Shown in pieces: positions 1 through 9,269 of a stretch of DNA of 64,000 nucleotides. This DNA is from Delftia acidovorans (GTDB lineage Bacteria > Pseudomonadota > Gammaproteobacteria > Burkholderiales > Burkholderiaceae_C). Where the stretch lies: positions 17,449 through 81,448 of the forward strand of contig JAITUC010000030.1 in NCBI GenBank assembly GCA_031286585.1, in the 5' to 3' direction. Position numbers and translations under genes: made by a program. Under the pieces are notes generated by a model. It saw only the letters and a program-made list of their open reading frames with translations. It did not search any database and had not been told where the DNA came from. The first letter of the stretch is position 1. The number at the start of each line of letters is the position of its first letter.

Positions 1-491
1 TGCGCCTGATCTCCATCGGCAACTCGCCCCATGCAGCCTTTCAGATGGCGCTGAACAACGTCCCCGATCCGCTGGGCGACGCCCTGCAGCAGGCGGCGGC
101 CATGCTCAGCGCATCGCCCGACCTGGGGCAGGCCATGGGCCAGCTGGAGCGCAACTGGCGCCTGCCCGAATTCGGCCTGCTGGCTGCCGTGTTCCGCATG
201 AGCGTGCGCTACGGCGGGCGCGCCGACCTGGTGCTGGAGCGTGTATCGGCCTACATCCGCGACCGCCAGTCCGCCGAGCGCGAGTTGCATGCTCTGTCCT
301 CCGAGATCCGCATGTCGGCCTGGGTGCTGGCCCTGCTGCCCCTGGTGGTGGGGGCGCTGATCATGGTGATCAACCGCGGCTACTTCATGCGCATGTGGAA
401 CGACGACAGCGGCCAGACCATGATCCTGGTCGCCGCCGCCCTGGAGGCCCTGGGCGCCTTTTTTCTCTACCGGCTGGCCAAGCTGAGGTGA
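1..491 (+). CDS. tadB: TadB, Tad/Flp pilus inner-membrane platform protein (3' part)
   Basis: The reading frame is open from the first complete codon at base 3, so the gene starts outside the window and only about 162 C-terminal residues are present. The fragment has the pattern of a type II secretion F (GspF/TadB) domain: a helical cytoplasmic stretch, a hydrophobic segment (VLALLPLVVGALIMVI), a short basic/acidic loop and a second hydrophobic segment before the stop. TadB and TadC form the membrane platform on which the TadA ATPase acts to polymerise Flp pilin. tadC follows after 54 bp, in the usual order, which supports the call. Nothing upstream can be judged. Confidence 0.85.
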   Translation, partial: RLISIGNSPHAAFQMALNNVPDPLGDALQQAAAMLSASPDLGQAMGQLERNWRLPEFGLLAAVFRMSVRYGGRADLVLERVSAYIRDRQSAERELHALSSEIRMSAWVLALLPLVVGALIMVINRGYFMRMWNDDSGQTMILVAAALEALGAFFLYRLAKLR

Positions 492-545
492 ACCCATGAA
501 AGCACAGGCACAGCCCCACCCATCCGTCTGCGCAAGGAGCCACGC

Positions 546-1550
546 ATGACCACGCAGCAACTGTGGATCGCCAGCATCAGCCTGGGCGCGCTGGGACTGG
601 TGCTGTGGGCCTCCACCCTGGTGTGGAAGCTGTGGCGCTCGGCCCGTGCCTCCAGCCAGGTCGCCAGGATATTGCAGGCGCGCGATACCGCGTCGACCCC
701 GAAGCCGGCCACGAAGACCGCCATGCAGGCCCACGACGCGCAGCTGCTCAACCCGCTGTCCATCAATGTGCGTTCCTCCGATTCGCCGCAGGCGGTGGCG
801 GCCAACCTCCCGCCCCCGGCCTGGCTGCAATGGGGCGTGGCCAAGGCCTTGCTGGCCGATGAGGATCGCAAGCTGCTGGACCAGGCCGGCGTGGGCACGC
901 GCAACGGCAGCATGGCCTATGTGGCCAGCCGCATGGTGCTGTGCGTGGTCCTGCCCCTGCTGGCGCTGGGCGTGCTGCGCCCCGGCGAGAACACCGCGCT
1001 GATCTACGGCTTTGCCGGGTTGAGCCTGGGGCTCATGCTTCCCAAATGGTTTCTGCGCTCGCGCGCCAAGGGCAGGCGCGAGCAGGTGGTCGAGGAACTG
1101 CCCCTGTTCGTGGATCTGCTGCGACTGCTGCAAGGCGTGGGCCTGAGTGTGGACCAGAGCCTGCAGATCCTGGCCTCGGAGTTCAAGAGCGTGCTGCGCG
1201 TCATCAGCGGCGAACTGGCCCTGGCCAACCAGCTCTACAACACCGGGCGCACGCGCGAGCAATCCTTCCAGCGCATGGTCAACATGAGCGCCGACGACGA
1301 CATGAGCGCCATCGTCAACCTGCTGGTGCAGGTGGACCGGCATGGCGGCGCCGTGCAGGAGCCGCTCAAGGAATTCAGCATCCGGCTGCGCGAAAAGCGC
1401 CAGGCCAGCTTCAAGGAAAAGATAGGTTCCATCACCGTCAAGATGACGGGCGTCATGGTCCTCACGCTGCTGCCCGCCCTGCTCGTCATCACGGCGGGCC
1501 CCGGCTTCCTGGCCGTGATCCGGGCATTGACCACCATGGGAGGACGCTAG
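546..1550 (+). CDS. tadC: TadC, Tad/Flp pilus inner-membrane platform protein
   Basis: This 334-residue protein has an N-terminal membrane segment, a paired hydrophobic region near residues 133-165, a GspF-like cytoplasmic domain (about 175-300) and a hydrophobic C-terminus. That is the layout of TadC, the second membrane platform protein of Tad/Flp pilus assembly. The start ATG follows a GGAGCC-like ribosome site (agGAGccacgc). It lies directly after tadB and ends 2 bp before tadD, so the genes are almost certainly co-transcribed. Length matches the family (about 300-330 residues). Confidence 0.9.
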   Translation: MTTQQLWIASISLGALGLVLWASTLVWKLWRSARASSQVARILQARDTASTPKPATKTAMQAHDAQLLNPLSINVRSSDSPQAVAANLPPPAWLQWGVAKALLADEDRKLLDQAGVGTRNGSMAYVASRMVLCVVLPLLALGVLRPGENTALIYGFAGLSLGLMLPKWFLRSRAKGRREQVVEELPLFVDLLRLLQGVGLSVDQSLQILASEFKSVLRVISGELALANQLYNTGRTREQSFQRMVNMSADDDMSAIVNLLVQVDRHGGAVQEPLKEFSIRLREKRQASFKEKIGSITVKMTGVMVLTLLPALLVITAGPGFLAVIRALTTMGGR

Positions 1551-1552
1551 GC

Positions 1553-2548
1553 ATGCGACACCAGGAAAGAACCCACGCAGGGCGGACGCCAGCGCCGGCA
1601 ACCCTTGCAACCCTGGCGGTGGTCATGGCCCTGGCCGGCTGCGCCAGCAAGGGGCCGCAGGGCTACGGCGCCCCTTCCGCCCAGCAGGAGACTGCCGCCC
1701 AGGCCCAGCAGCAATTGCAGAATGCCCAGCAGGCTACCCAGGTGGACAACGCCCAGACCTATCTGGACCTGATCACGCAGATGCAGCAGGCCGGCCAGTG
1801 GTATGCCTCGCTGGCGCACACCGAGGCCTTCGAGCAGCAGTACGGCGTGAACCCGGAATCGCGCCTGATGCAGGCCGACGCGCTGCGCAACACCGGCCAG
1901 GTCGAGCAGGCCCGGCAGGCCTACCAGGCGCTGCTGCAGGGCGCCACCACGGCGCGGGCGCGGCGCGGCCTGGGCCTGCTGTACGCAAGCCAGGGCCAGT
2001 ATGGCCAGGCCGTGGAGCAGCTGGAAAAGGCGCGCCAGCTCAACCCCATCGACGCCAACGTGCTCAGTGACCTGGCCTATGCCCACATGCTCGACGGCCG
2101 GCTGGCCGCCGCGCAGATGCCCATCATGCAGGCCTCGCAGCTCGCCCCGGCCAACGCGCGGGTGCAGCTGAACATGGCACTGTTCTGGCTGGCCAGCGAC
2201 AACCAGGCCCAGGCGTCGCAGCTGCTGCGCCAGCTGGCCCAGCCCCAGGCCAAGGGTGCCCTGCCCATGATCGACCAGACCTCGCTGCAGACCCTGCAGG
2301 CGCAGCTGGCCAGCGTGCGCGATGCCGTGCGCCTGCGCGGCGGCAGCCTGCCCGCCGAGGCCGGAGCCGCTGTGTCCAGCGCCCCCGTGCAGCCGCCTGC
2401 ACTGCCGCCTGTGCCGACCCTGGGCACCCGCCCCGAAGCACGCGCCACCGAGGCCCTGCCCGAGACCCTGCCGGCCGGCATCACCCGGCGCATTCTTCTT
2501 TCCGAGCCGCCCGGCGCCGCAGGCGCAGCACCGGCCTCGCCACTTTGA
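1553..2548 (+). CDS. tadD: TadD-like TPR lipoprotein of the Tad pilus
   Basis: A 331-residue protein with a lipoprotein signal ending in LAGC near residue 28, then tetratricopeptide-type helical repeats (about 65-250; for example the segment RRGLGLLYASQGQYGQAVEQ) and a Pro/Ala-rich tail. TadD is the predicted outer-membrane pilotin-like lipoprotein needed to assemble the Tad secretin. I chose the ATG at 1553, which lies 2 bp after the tadC stop; the frame is open far upstream but that part overlaps tadC. Position between tadC and the pseudopilins is typical. Family assignment rests on TPR pattern, lipobox and context. Confidence 0.85.
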   Translation: MRHQERTHAGRTPAPATLATLAVVMALAGCASKGPQGYGAPSAQQETAAQAQQQLQNAQQATQVDNAQTYLDLITQMQQAGQWYASLAHTEAFEQQYGVNPESRLMQADALRNTGQVEQARQAYQALLQGATTARARRGLGLLYASQGQYGQAVEQLEKARQLNPIDANVLSDLAYAHMLDGRLAAAQMPIMQASQLAPANARVQLNMALFWLASDNQAQASQLLRQLAQPQAKGALPMIDQTSLQTLQAQLASVRDAVRLRGGSLPAEAGAAVSSAPVQPPALPPVPTLGTRPEARATEALPETLPAGITRRILLSEPPGAAGAAPASPL

Positions 2549-2558
2549 GGAGCACGAC

Positions 2559-3002
2559 ATGCCAGACACATACCGCATGGATCCGCCGCGCCGCACTGCA
2601 GTCGCTGCAGCTGCCCTGGCCCCCTGGCTGCTGGCCGCCGGCCTGGCCCTGCTTCCCGCGGCCGCGCTGCATGCCCAGGCCTTTGGCGAAGTGCAGAGCC
2701 CGCCCGAACCGGTGAATGCGCGGCCCCATGTGTTCGCCGAGCCCTCCACCGACTCCATCCTGGTCGGCTACACGCTCTACACCAACCCCGATGGAACCGT
2801 GATGTACCTGCCCCGGCGCGAGATCGACATCGGCGGGGGCACCCTGCGGCTGCTGGAAATGCAGCACAGCCAGCCGGGCCAGCGTGCGCGCCCCATCGCG
2901 GGCGAGCAGGCGCGGCGCAGCTATGCGCGCTACCTCAAGAGCTTCGAGACGGAAATCCCCGCCCTGTACAAGACCGGCGTCGAAGCCGGCGGCAGGAACT
3001 GA
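2559..3002 (+). CDS. DUF3613-like exported protein of the Tad locus
   Basis: A 147-residue protein starting at an ATG preceded by TTGAGGAGCACGAC, a good ribosome site. It has a hydrophobic export signal with a likely cleavage after ALHAQA (about residue 38). The mature part is small and charged, with a conserved-looking core (GYTLYTNPDGTVMYLPRREI) and no recognised catalytic motif. Small exported proteins of the DUF3613 type sit at this position in Burkholderiales Tad loci, and that is the basis of the name; I could not run a profile search. Its role in pilus assembly is unknown. Confidence 0.6.
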   Translation: MPDTYRMDPPRRTAVAAAALAPWLLAAGLALLPAAALHAQAFGEVQSPPEPVNARPHVFAEPSTDSILVGYTLYTNPDGTVMYLPRREIDIGGGTLRLLEMQHSQPGQRARPIAGEQARRSYARYLKSFETEIPALYKTGVEAGGRN

Positions 3003-3035
3003 GGCCGGCCCCGGCCACGGCTTCCAGGAACGACC

Positions 3036-3551
3036 ATGACCCGGCGCCCATCCCGAGCTCACCGCGCCCACCGACCTGCCAGCCTGCGGCAGCGGGGGGT
3101 GTATGCGCTGGAGTGGGCCATCATCTTCCCGGTCTTCTTTGCCCTGCTGTATGCCAGCATCAGCTACGGGCTGGCCTTTCTGGTGCGCGAATCCATGCAG
3201 GCCGCCGCCGAAGACGCCGCGCGGGCCACGCTGCGCTACCAGACCAGCCGCAGCGCCCGCCTGGACGCGGCCCGCAGCCTGGTGCAGCAGCGGCTCGACT
3301 GGCTGCCCGCCGACCTGCGGCCCACGGCAGGCAGCATCAACGTGCGCATCTGCAGGCTGCAGAACAGCGAACTGTGCTCGGCCACGCTGACCTGCGGCGT
3401 GCTGGTTGCCGAACGCTGCATGGTGCGCGTGGGCTTCACCATCCCTTATGGAACCAGCCCGATAGCGCCCGCCCTGCCGGGCTTCGGCCTGGTCATGCCA
3501 GCGACACTGACAGCCAACGCCACCATCATGGTGGACAGGGGGGGAATATGA
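3036..3551 (+). CDS. TadE-like pseudopilin
   Basis: A 171-residue protein. After a basic N-terminus (MTRRPSRAHRAHRPASLRQRG) comes the pilin-like stretch GVYALEWAIIFPVFFALLYASI, a hydrophobic helix with a Glu at the expected +5-type position, as in TadE/TadF pseudopilins processed by the prepilin peptidase TadV. The rest is a small extracytoplasmic domain with four Cys (CRLQNSELCSATLTCGV and a later Cys), so disulphides are plausible. It overlaps the next gene by 4 bp, implying translational coupling. Confidence 0.8.
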   Translation: MTRRPSRAHRAHRPASLRQRGVYALEWAIIFPVFFALLYASISYGLAFLVRESMQAAAEDAARATLRYQTSRSARLDAARSLVQQRLDWLPADLRPTAGSINVRICRLQNSELCSATLTCGVLVAERCMVRVGFTIPYGTSPIAPALPGFGLVMPATLTANATIMVDRGGI

Positions 3552-4186
3552 AGCCCCCCCTGAGCGGCTGCGCCGCTTCCCCCTCTCTCGCTACGCGGGA
3601 GGGGGGCATCCGGGCAACCGGCGACACCCTCGCTGCGGGGCGGCCCTTGCTTGGTGTCTCTGGATTGGGGTGTGCCATGCATGAGCCATGCCCCCCTGCA
3701 TCGGCCGAGGACACCGGCGACACCTTCGCGGCAGGGATGCGCAGGCGGCAGCGTGGCGTGGCGGCGGTGGAGTTCGCGCTGATCGCCGGGGTGATGGTGA
3801 TGCTGCTGATGGGCATGTTCGTGTACTGGCGCGTGCTGCAGGCCCAGCAGTCGCTGGCGCGTGCCACGGGCGATGGAGCACGCATGGTGCAGCATCTGGC
3901 CTTTGGCGGGATGGCGGGCTACAACCCGGCCAAGCCGGCCGAGCGCGCCAACATCCTGCAGGCCACCAGCGATGTGGTGAACCAGAGCCTGGCGGCCAGC
4001 GGCATTCCGGCGGGCACGGCGCCCACCCAGATTCAGATCGACTGGGGCACTTCCCAGGCCACGCTGAGCGTGGTGTACATGCTTCCCCCCGTGCTGGGCC
4101 AGGGCCTGCAGGTGGGCAGCCAGACCTTGGGCGAACCCACGCGCCTGGAGTCGCGCAGCCTGATCAGGCTTGCGCCCGGCAGCTAG
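3548..4186 (+). CDS. second TadE-like pseudopilin, with a repeat-derived N-terminal extension
   Basis: The frame from the ATG at 3548 encodes 212 residues, but the conserved part begins near MRRRQRGVAAVEFALIAGVM (ATG at 3737). This is a classic TadE/TadG N-terminal helix with Glu after the processing region. The first 63 codons are Pro/Gly/Ala-rich and look like translated intergenic repeat DNA (3551-3680); an intermediate ATG is at 3677. I report the longest frame because the 4-bp overlap with the previous gene gives a coupled start, but 3677 or 3737 may be the real start. The C-terminal part is a small extracytoplasmic domain. It belongs to the same operon as its neighbours. Confidence 0.7.
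   Translation: MKPPLSGCAASPSLATREGGIRATGDTLAAGRPLLGVSGLGCAMHEPCPPASAEDTGDTFAAGMRRRQRGVAAVEFALIAGVMVMLLMGMFVYWRVLQAQQSLARATGDGARMVQHLAFGGMAGYNPAKPAERANILQATSDVVNQSLAASGIPAGTAPTQIQIDWGTSQATLSVVYMLPPVLGQGLQVGSQTLGEPTRLESRSLIRLAPGS
3551..3680 (+). repeat. GC-rich intergenic-type repeat captured inside a pseudopilin frame
   Basis: The stretch starts with a C-rich run, has a CTGAGCGGCTGCGCCGCTTC hairpin-like element and the CTCTCGCTACGCGGGAGGGG motif, and ends near TGTGCC. It reads like the short dispersed repeat frequently found between genes of Comamonadaceae (recalled, not searched). A short related segment (ACCGGCGACACC followed by a Gly/Ala-rich stretch) occurs at both ends, near 3617 and 3714. 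It interrupts the spacing between the two TadE-like genes. Confidence 0.5.
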
Positions 4187-4202
4187 ACAGGAGGACCAGA
4201 GC

Positions 4203-6467
4203 ATGCTCACCCACCTCCCCGCATCCGTACGCCACCCCCGAACGCGCCGGCAAGGGCGCCGGCAAGGCGGCAGCCTGCTCGTGCAGTTCGCCCTGCTGGG
4301 CTCGGTGCTGTTCCTGTTGCTCGGCGTCGTGGACCTGGGCTACATGTACTACGCCAAGCGTGACCTGCAGCGCATTGCCGATCTGGCGGCCACCCAGGCG
4401 GCCCAGACCATCAATGCCGACCGCAGCAACCGCGCCGCCTGCGTGACGGCCGGGCAGGACAGCATCACGGCCAACTGGCCCGTTCCGCTGACCCGCAACA
4501 CCAGCCAGACCCTGGTCAGCTGCGGCAACTGGAACCCGGCGGACCCGGCCAGGCAGTCCAGCGGCGGCCGCTTCTTCGACGCCAGCTCCGGGCCGCTGAA
4601 CGCAGCGCGCGTGACGGTGGGCGGCACCTCGCCCACCATCTTCCCCGGTCCCTGGAGCCGTGCCGTGGTGGCCGAGGCCATTGCCATGCGCAACGACTCG
4701 GTGGCGTCCTTCCAGGTGGGCTCGCAGCTGCTGCGCTTCAACAAGGACACGCCGCTGGGCGGCCTGCTGGGCCTGGTGGGCCTGGACGTGGGCATGCTGA
4801 CCCTGCTGGACTCCAAGGGCCTGGCCGATGCCAAGATCAGCCCGGCCGGCCTGCTCAAGGCCCTGGGCGTCAACCTGGGGATAGAGCAGCTGCGCGCGCT
4901 GTCGCCCGAGGGCCTGGCCAACATCGCCAGCGTCACCCTGCTGAACGTGATCGACGCCTCCATCAGCGCCATCACCGACAACGCGCTGGCGGTGCAGCTC
5001 AACGCGCTCAAGACCCAGATCATCAACCTGGGCCTGAGCACCATCAAGATCCCGCTGGGCAGCCTGGATGACCAGAAGGGCCTGTTCGCCTTCCTGGGCG
5101 CCGGCCGCACCGATCCCCTGAACGCGGCCATGGATGTGCAGCTGGGCATCGGCGACCTGCTGAAGACGGCCATTGCCATCGGCGCCAACGGCCATGCGCT
5201 GCAGGCCAACCAGCTCGATGTGGCCGGCCTCATCAAGGGCCAGCTGACCATCGTGCAGCCGCCCACCATTGCCGTGGGCCCCGTCGGCACGCAGGGCTAC
5301 AGCGCGCAGATCCGCCTGAACCTGAACGTGGACACCGACCAGTTGCTGGGCGGCGCGCTCAAATGGCTGGTCAAGGACATCCTGGGCACCCAGGTCAAGC
5401 TGCCCATTGCCGTGGACATCACCAACGCCACGGGCACGCTGACGGCACTGCAGTGCAGCGCCAGCCCGCAGACCATGGACCTGTCGGTCAAGTCCTCCAT
5501 CCTCAACGCCTGCGTGGGCAAGATGGACCCCAATAACAAGCAAAGCTGCGAGAAGGGCCTGCAGGACGAGCAGCTGATCACCCTGCTGCGCCTGCCCGTG
5601 CTGACCGGCAAGCTCTGGGTGCCGGCCCTGGAGTACACGGACTCCACCACGGGCCTGGGCATGGAGCCCGGCTACGAGGACCCGGCCGATCCCAACTGGT
5701 CCAAGACCAACCGCTCCACGCAGGTGAACCAGCTGGCGCTGGGCGACACGGTCAACAACATCGTCACGGGACTGCTCAACCTGCTCAGCGGCCTGCTGCA
5801 GCCACCGAACAGCACGCCCACCGATATCACCACGCGCCTGCTGGGCTCCTACCTGGACGCCTCCATGGTGAACGGGCTCTACAACGTGACCAGCATCACC
5901 AACCTGCTGCTCAACGGGCGCGGCGTGGCCGGCGACAAGGACTACATGCCGCCGCTGCTCACGTCCAACTTCACGTTCAACAACGCCATCGCCAAGTCCT
6001 GCCTGCTGGTGGCCTGCCCGTCCTCCACCTGGTCCAGCGGCACGTTCTCGGCCGCCCTCAACTCCTACACCAGCGTGCCCGGCGGCCTGCTGGATGTGCT
6101 GGGCATCTCCACCTACGACAACGGCTACCAGAGCTGCGCGGGCCTGCTCAGCTCGCTGCTCAACTGGAATGGCTGCGTCAAGAACAACGTGACCAAGCTG
6201 CTGACCTCGCACCCGCAGTACCTGTACGCGATCAACCCGAACAGCCCCGAGATCCAGTCCTTGCTCAACCGCGACAACAACCTCACCTGCACCGGCGCCC
6301 TGTGCACCCTGCTCAAGCCGCTGGTCACCACCGTACTCAAGCCCATCCTCAACGGCGTGGGCACGCTGCTGACCAGCGTGCTCAAGGACACGCTGGGGCT
6401 GGAGGTGGGCCGTACCGACATCAAGGCCCTGTCCATCGGCTGCGACACGGCGCAACTGGTTTTCTGA
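4203..6467 (+). CDS. TadG-like Tad pilus assembly protein
   Basis: A 754-residue protein. The start at 4203 has a strong ribosome site (AGGAGG about 8 bp upstream); the frame extends 33 bp further but overlaps the previous gene. The N-terminus has a basic stretch, then the TadG/TadE-type hydrophobic segment [20 protein letters not shown] (about residues 22-42) followed by [21 protein letters not shown], the hallmark of Tad minor pilins. The remaining 700 residues are a large extracytoplasmic region rich in Leu/Asn with repeated amphipathic stretches and several Cys. No von Willebrand MIDAS motif is obvious. Last structural gene of the locus. Confidence 0.8.
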   Translation: MLTHLPASVRHPRTRRQGRRQGGSLLVQFALLGSVLFLLLGVVDLGYMYYAKRDLQRIADLAATQAAQTINADRSNRAACVTAGQDSITANWPVPLTRNTSQTLVSCGNWNPADPARQSSGGRFFDASSGPLNAARVTVGGTSPTIFPGPWSRAVVAEAIAMRNDSVASFQVGSQLLRFNKDTPLGGLLGLVGLDVGMLTLLDSKGLADAKISPAGLLKALGVNLGIEQLRALSPEGLANIASVTLLNVIDASISAITDNALAVQLNALKTQIINLGLSTIKIPLGSLDDQKGLFAFLGAGRTDPLNAAMDVQLGIGDLLKTAIAIGANGHALQANQLDVAGLIKGQLTIVQPPTIAVGPVGTQGYSAQIRLNLNVDTDQLLGGALKWLVKDILGTQVKLPIAVDITNATGTLTALQCSASPQTMDLSVKSSILNACVGKMDPNNKQSCEKGLQDEQLITLLRLPVLTGKLWVPALEYTDSTTGLGMEPGYEDPADPNWSKTNRSTQVNQLALGDTVNNIVTGLLNLLSGLLQPPNSTPTDITTRLLGSYLDASMVNGLYNVTSITNLLLNGRGVAGDKDYMPPLLTSNFTFNNAIAKSCLLVACPSSTWSSGTFSAALNSYTSVPGGLLDVLGISTYDNGYQSCAGLLSSLLNWNGCVKNNVTKLLTSHPQYLYAINPNSPEIQSLLNRDNNLTCTGALCTLLKPLVTTVLKPILNGVGTLLTSVLKDTLGLEVGRTDIKALSIGCDTAQLVF

Positions 6468-6517
6468 ACTGCAGGCAAGGCCATCCAATCCATGAATCGA
6501 CAACGAGGGAATGCAAC

Positions 6518-7912
6518 GTGAATCTGGACGAGCTCGTCATCTATGTCTGGGAAGGCCAGGCCGATATCGCCGAGCGGGTGGAGCGCTGCGTGCTCAACCT
6601 GGGCGTGGACGTGGTGCGCGCCGACGGGCTGACCCTGCCCGCAGACACCAGCGAGCTGGGCAATGCGATTGCCGTGGTCAGCGTCTCGGTGCTGGAGGGC
6701 GCGCGCTTCACGCGCCAGGGCGTGGAGGGCACCTTCGGCATGCCCGTGCTGTGGGTCAGCGCCAAGCAGCGCGATGCCAACGCCGGCACCTATGCCATGG
6801 AGTACTCGCATGTGCTGCCCTTCGACTTCACGGGGGCCGAGCTGCGCGCCATGCTGGTGCGCATCCTGCGGCGCATGCAAAGCAACCAGCGGCAGGTGCA
6901 GCGCTCGGAGGACATCATCGCCGTGGCCGACTGCATGCAGCGCCTGCTGCGCGACGTGGACACCTTTGCCGACTGCGAGCACAGCGTGCTCATCATCGGC
7001 GAGACCGGCGTGGGCAAGGAGCGCATTGCCGAGCGGCTGCACGAGCGCAACAACCGCTACGGCCAGGGCCCCTTCGTGGTGGTCAACTGCGGAGCCATCC
7101 CGGACGGGCTGTTCGAGTCCCTGTTCTTCGGCCATGCCAAGGGCTCGTTCACGGGCGCGGTGAATGCCCACAAGGGCTACCTGGAGCAGGCCAACGGCGG
7201 CACGCTGTTCCTGGACGAGATTGCCGACCTGCCGCTGTACCAGCAGGTCAAGCTGCTGCGCGTGCTGGAAGAGCGCGCCATCACGCGGCTGGGGTCCGCC
7301 GCCGCCGTGCGGCTGGACTTCCGGCTGGTGGCGGCCACCAACAAGCCCCTGCGCGGGCTGGTGCGCGAGGGGCGCTTCCGGGCCGACCTGTTCTTCCGCC
7401 TGGCCGTGATCGAGCTGCAGATCCCCAGCCTGGAGGAGCGCGGCGAGGCCGACAAGCTGGCCATCTTCCACGCCATCCTGCACAAGGTGGTGGGCGAGGC
7501 CGCGATGAAGGAGCTGGGCGAGCCGCCCTTCTTCATCCTCGACGCCGTGGCCCAGATGTACTTCCCCGGCAATGTGCGCGAGTTGCGCAACCTGGCCGAG
7601 CGCATCGGCGTGGCCGCGCGCCAGACGCGCGACTGGGCTGCCGACGGCGCCACGCAGCGCATCCTGCAGCACGCCCAGGCCCTGTCTGCCACCACCTTCC
7701 CGCCGGACGCGGGCGCCGCCGAGCCCCTGCTGGCCGACCGCAGCAACTGGGACATGGACGAGCGCAACCGCATCATCGCGGCGCTCAACACCAATGACTG
7801 GAAGCGCCAGAACACGGCCCAGCACCTGGGCATCAGCCGCAAGGTGCTCTGGGAAAAGATGCGCAAGTACCAGATCAGCGATGGCGAGCCCGAAGTGCCC
7901 GTGCCGGGCTGA
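6518..7912 (+). CDS. sigma-54 interaction-domain transcriptional activator of the Tad locus
   Basis: A 464-residue bacterial enhancer-binding protein. GTG at 6518 is chosen because it follows an ACGAGGGA ribosome site; there is no better ATG. The N-terminal ~130 residues do not show the acidic pocket of a phospho-receiver. The AAA+ domain has Walker A GETGVGKE, a GSFTGA loop (Ser for the usual Ala in GAFTGA), Walker [14 protein letters not shown] and the NVRELRN segment. The C-terminus is a Fis-type helix-turn-helix ([20 protein letters not shown]). It activates RNA polymerase-sigma54, probably at Tad or surface-polysaccharide promoters; the target is inferred from location only. Confidence 0.85.
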   Translation: MNLDELVIYVWEGQADIAERVERCVLNLGVDVVRADGLTLPADTSELGNAIAVVSVSVLEGARFTRQGVEGTFGMPVLWVSAKQRDANAGTYAMEYSHVLPFDFTGAELRAMLVRILRRMQSNQRQVQRSEDIIAVADCMQRLLRDVDTFADCEHSVLIIGETGVGKERIAERLHERNNRYGQGPFVVVNCGAIPDGLFESLFFGHAKGSFTGAVNAHKGYLEQANGGTLFLDEIADLPLYQQVKLLRVLEERAITRLGSAAAVRLDFRLVAATNKPLRGLVREGRFRADLFFRLAVIELQIPSLEERGEADKLAIFHAILHKVVGEAAMKELGEPPFFILDAVAQMYFPGNVRELRNLAERIGVAARQTRDWAADGATQRILQHAQALSATTFPPDAGAAEPLLADRSNWDMDERNRIIAALNTNDWKRQNTAQHLGISRKVLWEKMRKYQISDGEPEVPVPG

Positions 7913-7946
7913 GCGCGCCCTCCCACACATCCCCATCCCCCACGCC

Positions 7947-9221
7947 ATGGAGACCTCCACGAACATGCAGGACAAGCCGGTCATCATCTTCGTCAGCGCC
8001 GTCTACCCCAGCCAGTACAGCCTGCTGTGCAGCCACCTTCGCGCCAGCGGCGCGGCCGACAGCTGGTTCATGACCATGCCCGGCCACGCCGAGAACTACG
8101 CCAGTCAGTGCGACCACCTGCTGTCGTTCCGGCCCGATGGCGACATCGTCGGCCCGCAAAGCTACTACTACTCCAGCAAGGTGGAGCGCTCGGCGCGCAT
8201 AGGCCGCGGCCTGCTGCAGGGGCTGCAGGCCTTCGAGAAGGACAAGGGCAAGCGCATCGACGTGGTGGTCACGCACTCGCTGTGGGGCGCACCCAACCTG
8301 CTGTACGGCGAGATCGATGCGGCCATCGTCAGCTACATCGAGTTCCCCAGCTACCGCGTGCACGGCAACGAGCCCGACTATCCGCCCGACCTGTCCCAGC
8401 GCCTGGCCGACCGCAACATGGAAATGCTGCACTACCACCAGGTGCTGTGCAGCGACCTGACCATCGCGCCCAGCGCCCATGCGCGCTCGCTGTTCCCGCC
8501 GCTGCTGCAGGAGCGCGTGGCCGTGCAGTTCGAGGGCTTCGACATCCAGGCGCCCGACGAGCAGGCCGAGCCGCCGCCGCGCCAGGACGCGCGCTTCACC
8601 GTGGCCTTCTCGTCGCGCGACCTGTCCAGCTCCAAGGGCTTCGAGACCTTCATGCGCCTGGTCGATCGCCTGGTGCGCGAGGGCGATGGCCAGCAGATGC
8701 GCTTCATCGCCCTGGGCGACCCCACGGCCGTGACCTATGGTTACGAACAGCAGTGGGTGGAGCGCCGCTACCAGGGCAAGGTGGCCAGCTTTCGCGACCA
8801 CCTGCTGAAGATCCACCCGGCCGCCGAGGTGGTGGAGTTCCCGGGCAAGCTGCCGTATGACGAGTTCGCGCGCACGCTGGCCTCGGTGGACCTGTTCCTC
8901 TACCCGCTGCGCTACGGCGTGGCCAACTGGGGATTGATGGAGATCCTGGCGCGCGGCGGCTGCGTGATCGGATCGAACTGGGGCTTTGTGCCGGAGCTGG
9001 TGCAAAACGATGTCAACGGCCTGCTGCTGCCCGACAGCGACGACGCCTGGATCGCCGCCATCCGCCAGCTGCGCGACGACCCGGCCCGGCGCCAGCGCTA
9101 CGGCCGGGCCGCACGCGAGACGGGCAAGCGCTTTCACATCTCCAACGTGGCCCCGCGCTTCATGGACCTGTTCCGCCTGGCCATGGCGCGGCGCAAGGCC
9201 AGCCCGCTCATGCTGGAGTGA
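7947..9221 (+). CDS. GT4-type glycosyltransferase
   Basis: A 424-residue protein of glycosyltransferase family 4 layout (GT-B fold). The N-terminal half begins with a beta-strand/Gly-poor loop ([15 protein letters not shown]). The C-terminal half has the E-x7-E region ([33 protein letters not shown]), followed by a typical helical tail. Starts at 7947 or 7965 are both possible; neither has a strong ribosome site. It follows the sigma-54 activator by 34 bp and closes the Tad block, so a role in glycosylating pilin or a cell-surface glycan is a reasonable guess. Donor and acceptor are unknown. Confidence 0.75.
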   Translation: METSTNMQDKPVIIFVSAVYPSQYSLLCSHLRASGAADSWFMTMPGHAENYASQCDHLLSFRPDGDIVGPQSYYYSSKVERSARIGRGLLQGLQAFEKDKGKRIDVVVTHSLWGAPNLLYGEIDAAIVSYIEFPSYRVHGNEPDYPPDLSQRLADRNMEMLHYHQVLCSDLTIAPSAHARSLFPPLLQERVAVQFEGFDIQAPDEQAEPPPRQDARFTVAFSSRDLSSSKGFETFMRLVDRLVREGDGQQMRFIALGDPTAVTYGYEQQWVERRYQGKVASFRDHLLKIHPAAEVVEFPGKLPYDEFARTLASVDLFLYPLRYGVANWGLMEILARGGCVIGSNWGFVPELVQNDVNGLLLPDSDDAWIAAIRQLRDDPARRQRYGRAARETGKRFHISNVAPRFMDLFRLAMARRKASPLMLE

Positions 9222-9232
9222 GGCGCTGCACC

Positions 9233-9259
9233 GGCCCGGGCCCAGGCCGGGCCCGGGCC
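9233..9259. terminator. perfect GC hairpin between convergent genes
   Basis: An 11-bp perfect inverted repeat (GGCCCGGGCCC / GGGCCCGGGCC) with a 5-nt loop lies between the glycosyltransferase stop and the EAL gene stop. It could halt transcription from both sides, but has no T-run, so intrinsic termination is only likely, not certain. Confidence 0.5.
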
Positions 9260-9269
9260 AGGCTGGTGC

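Noticed and set aside
4164..6503. Very long open frame on the minus strand opposite the TadG-like gene (similar ones opposite the kinase/regulator, TonB receptor and spoT genes)
   Set aside because: These arise from high GC content and third-position bias of the true gene. Their products are Gln/Gly/Arg-rich without motifs, and the plus-strand genes have clear families.
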